Of a stretch of 8,739 nucleotides of DNA, positions 6,736 through 8,739 are shown in pieces. The stretch covers positions 1-8,739 of the forward strand of contig JACPSX010000179.1 of NCBI GenBank assembly GCA_016193065.1, in the 5' to 3' direction. Origin of the DNA: Candidatus Tectimicrobiota bacterium (GTDB lineage Bacteria > JACPSX01). How positions within the stretch are numbered: the first letter of the stretch is position 1; every line of letters begins with the position of its first letter. The position numbers and the translations under genes are program-made. The notes beneath the pieces were generated by a model. It was not told the origin of the DNA, did not search any database, and saw only the letters and a program-made list of their open reading frames with translations.

Positions 6736-8584
6736 GGGGCGGCCGGCAGCTTTTCGTGGTGTCGCATCCATTCCGCGAAGCAGACGACCCGCCAGAGAAA
6801 CTGCCGATGCTCGTCGTTAAGACTCGCCGCGCAGTCCCGCCACTCCTGGGATTCTAAAGGCAACCGCAGCGGGGCAAGCTCTCCCCGCTTGAGTCGATGA
6901 AGGGCGTCGCGGATCCCTGTTTCGGCCGCTCCCAGAGATCCTTCGGAACGCGCCGCTCCAGCAAATCACGGGGAAAGACCTTCCCCCTGTGCGCTGACTG
7001 ATCGTACCGAAACGTCACGGGAAGCCGCAGGCACCATGTGGTGAGATCATGGTCGAGCAAAGGCTCGCGGAGCTCAAGGCCGACACTCATACTCGCCCGG
7101 TCCGCTTTGACCATCAGGTCGTCCGGCAGGTAAGTCAAAAGGTCCATGCGGCAGGCCCAATCCAACGGATCCGTGACGGCCTTAAGTCCCTGCGCCCCTT
7201 GACGGAAATACTCAGAAAGAGGGGCCCGCTCGTCGGCATGCTCGACCGGCAGTAGCCGGGCAGTGTCCTCGGAAAGACCGGTGCGCAAGGCACTCCACTG
7301 AGCGACCCGATCAACCTGGCTGAAGACAAGAGCCTTGTAGCGGAAAGAGGGCAGGACGGTTGCCGTCATGGTGGCGATCAGCCGGCGAACGGGTCCAGGC
7401 ACCTGCCGTGAACCATTCAGGCGACCAAGCGCCCGATGCCACGGATATCCGCAGAACGCCTCATCACCCCCATCACCGGTGAGGCCCACTTTCACATGGG
7501 GAGCCACCAGGCGACAGAGGGCGACCATGGGCAGGGCCGAGGAGTCGGCAAACGGTTCGTCGTACACACCCCAAAGGCCGTCCCATATCTTGAGAACCTC
7601 CTCTTCCCGGATGCGGAACTCGGTGTGTTTCCCGCCCAGATGTTTCGCCACCTCCCGAGCAAAGGGGGCTTCGTCCGCCCGGGGATCCTCGAATCCCATG
7701 GTGAAGCTGGGAACTTCCGCTCCCGGTTGCTGTCGGGAGAACGCCGTAACCAACGTCGAGTCAATGCCTCCCGACAAGAGGCTGCCGACCGGGACATCGC
7801 TGATCAGGCGATAGCGCACTGCTTCGCCGACCAGTTCCTCATAGCGTTCCAGGAGGTCCGTTCGGCTCTCCCTGCCAGGTTCGGAGGCGGCAGCGACTTC
7901 ACTCATCGACCAGTATGCATACTCTTGTACGTCGAAGCCTTCCTCCGACCATCGCACGCGCAGGTAATGACCCGGCCGAACCTTGCGGACACGTTTCAGG
8001 ATCGAGCGCGGATTCGGTACATACCCGAGGCCCAAATAGAGGTACGCGGATTCGCTATCGATCTCGCGACTGCCTCCCGGCAGCGCCCGCAGAGCGAACA
8101 GATCAGAAGCAAACCTGAAGTCGTCCTTCCCGTGCTCGTAAGCCAGCGGCTTCACGCCGTAGCGGTCCCGAGCCAGAATCAGCTCCCGGCGCCCTGCGTC
8201 CAGCCATCCGAAGGCAAACATCCCACGCAGGCGCCCGAGGCAGGCAACCCCCCACTCGCGCATCGCGTACAGCACGACCTCGGCGTCGCCCGTCGATTGG
8301 AAACGCGCGCCCCGCGCTTCGAGCTCGCGCCTGAGCTCTTCGAAGTTGTAGACCTCGCCGTTGTACACGAGCCAGTGGCCCTCGCCGTCCGTCATCGGCT
8401 GGCTCGCGCGCTCGGTGAGGTCGAGGATCGCGAGGCGCGTGTGGCCCAGGAGCCAGCCCGGCCCCGCCTCCAGTCGACTTCCGTCCGGACCGCGCCGCCG
8501 CAACGCCTCGAGCGCCGGCCGAGCCGAATTTTTCACCGCCTCCGGCTCCCCACCGACACCGACCCAGCCCAGGATACCGCACAC
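6732..8584 (-). CDS. asnB: AsnB-like glutamine-dependent amidotransferase, C-terminus frameshifted
   Basis: Class II glutamine amidotransferase fused to an ATP-dependent synthetase domain. The family takes ammonia from glutamine and amidates an AMP-activated carboxylate. The GTG start is fixed because Cys2, the glutaminase nucleophile, must follow it directly. Visible motifs: RRRGPDG 29-35, GHTRLAILDL 47-56, YNGEVYN 74-80, GDAE 99-102, ATP P-loop SGGIDS 271-276, DEPFADSS 342-349, LTGDGGDE 368-375, and a KADRAS segment at 493-498. After RPKQG (553-557) the open frame runs into a non-family tail and stops at 6854-6856. The frame shifted by one base instead encodes RGELAPLRLP, then FLWRVVCFAEWMR and EKLPAAP, ending with TGA at 6732-6734. 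With one base restored the protein is 617 residues, normal for the family. In glycan clusters such enzymes are thought to amidate uronic acids or similar sugars; the substrate here is unknown. Family is sure, biological role inferred. Confidence 0.9.
6882..6916 (-). other. frameshift site in the asnB-like gene
   Basis: Upstream of this interval the family motif RPKQG is read in the starting frame. Downstream, RGEL and the rest of the normal C-terminus are read one base earlier, so one base appears missing (or two extra). Adding one T in the GGATCC at 6911-6916 would give RPKQGFRDALHRLKRGEL, restoring the phenylalanine usual after RPKQG. A shift slightly later, at TTC, would give RPKQGSATPFHRLKRGEL, also family-like. 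The exact position cannot be fixed from the sequence. No canonical -1 slippery heptamer is visible. The cause could be an assembly error, a real inactivating mutation, or much less likely recoding. Confidence 0.85.
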
Positions 8585-8587
8585 GCT

Positions 8588-8616
8588 AGTGTAGTGTCCC
8601 CAACACTTCTTTACAA
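8588..8616 (-). promoter_or_regulatory. candidate sigma70-type promoter for the cluster
   Basis: On the minus strand TTGTAA (8611-8616) is followed after exactly 17 bases by TACACT (8588-8593). Each matches its consensus at four of six positions. The -10 box ends only three bases before the GTG start of the asnB-like gene, so transcription would begin at or just inside the start codon, giving a leaderless message. No Shine-Dalgarno sequence lies close to the GTG, which fits a leaderless start. The match is weak and could be chance. Confidence 0.22.
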
Positions 8617-8621
8617 TTCCG

Positions 8622-8648
8622 TTCGCCCTGAGCTTGTCGAAGGGCGAA
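8622..8648. repeat. intergenic palindrome, CCTGAGCTTGTCGAAGG family, copy 1
   Basis: TTCGCCCT (8622-8629) pairs perfectly with AGGGCGAA (8641-8648) around an 11-base loop. It contains the 17-base core CCTGAGCTTGTCGAAGG at 8627-8643, which recurs inverted at 8706-8722. A second small stem, CGAAGC (8645-8650) with GCTTCG (8662-8667), overlaps its right edge. I recall similar GAGCTTGTCGAAGG palindromes as dispersed intergenic repeats in many environmental bacteria. No coding role is apparent. Confidence 0.7.
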
Positions 8649-8674
8649 GCGTTTTCAACGGGCTTCGTTCATGG

Positions 8675-8733
8675 TTCGACAAGCCTGTCCTGAGCCTGCC
8701 GCTCTCCTTCGACGAGCTCAGGATGAGCGGCAG
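8675..8733. repeat. intergenic palindrome, CCTGAGCTTGTCGAAGG family, inverted copy plus fragment
   Basis: CTGCCGCTC (8696-8704) pairs over nine perfect bases with GAGCGGCAG (8725-8733). Inside lies CCTTCGACGAGCTCAGG (8706-8722), the reverse complement of the 17-base core of the neighbouring palindrome with one difference. TCCTGAGC (8688-8695) can alternatively pair with GCTCAGGA (8716-8723). A degenerate third core half, TTCGACAAGC, starts at 8675. The tandem, inverted arrangement suggests repeated insertion or duplication of one small element upstream of the asnB-like gene. The element may continue beyond the window edge. Confidence 0.65.
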
Positions 8734-8739
8734 AGTCGA

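Noticed and set aside
6736-6771. Upstream ATG at 6771 as start of the first glycosyltransferase
   Set aside because: These codons overlap the repaired asnB-like C-terminus, while the 6735 ATG forms a standard ATGA junction.
6854-6913. The TAG at 6854 as a genuine asnB end, or a programmed -1 frameshift
   Set aside because: The tail before the TAG is not family-like, and no canonical slippery heptamer or strong downstream structure is visible, so an indel is simpler.

Overview
The window holds one surface-polysaccharide gene cluster. All six genes lie on the minus strand, so transcription runs from high to low coordinates: an asparagine-synthetase-type amidotransferase (asnB-like), three GT-B family 4 glycosyltransferases, a Wzy-like polytopic membrane polymerase, and a membrane-anchored SGNH/GDSL-type protein. 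The first four genes form a tight block: an ATGA overlap, then gaps of 22 and 21 bp. A 235-bp repeat-bearing gap follows, and then the polymerase and SGNH genes abut exactly (TAG followed directly by TTG).

The likely joint product is an exopolysaccharide, capsule or O-antigen-type glycan. The three glycosyltransferases would add sugars to a lipid-linked acceptor at the inner face of the cytoplasmic membrane. The AsnB-like enzyme would amidate a carboxylate on a sugar precursor or the glycan. The polymerase would link repeat units at the outer face, and the SGNH protein would edit acyl groups there. No initiating sugar-phosphate transferase, flippase, chain-length regulator or export gene is in the window, so the set is incomplete here.

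The main correction to a naive reading is in the asnB-like gene. Its long open frame ends at 6854 in a non-family tail just after the RPKQG motif. A 60-codon family-like C-terminus continues in another frame, ending in a TGA at 6732-6734 that overlaps the start codon of the next gene. The gene therefore carries a one-base frameshift (sequencing error or real mutation), and the next glycosyltransferase starts at 6735 rather than at the longer-frame ATG at 6771.

The non-coding stretches hold different palindromic repeats: a C/G-rich double hairpin at 73-151, a nested palindrome at 2954-3034, and a cluster built on CCTGAGCTTGTCGAAGG at 8622-8733. Such elements are common in environmental bacteria with many dispersed intergenic repeats. 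Hand-counted GC is roughly 53-72% depending on the gene. I cannot name the organism; a GC-rich Gram-negative environmental lineage fits the repeats and gene types, but that is inference. I see no RNA genes, CRISPR array, transposase or phage genes.
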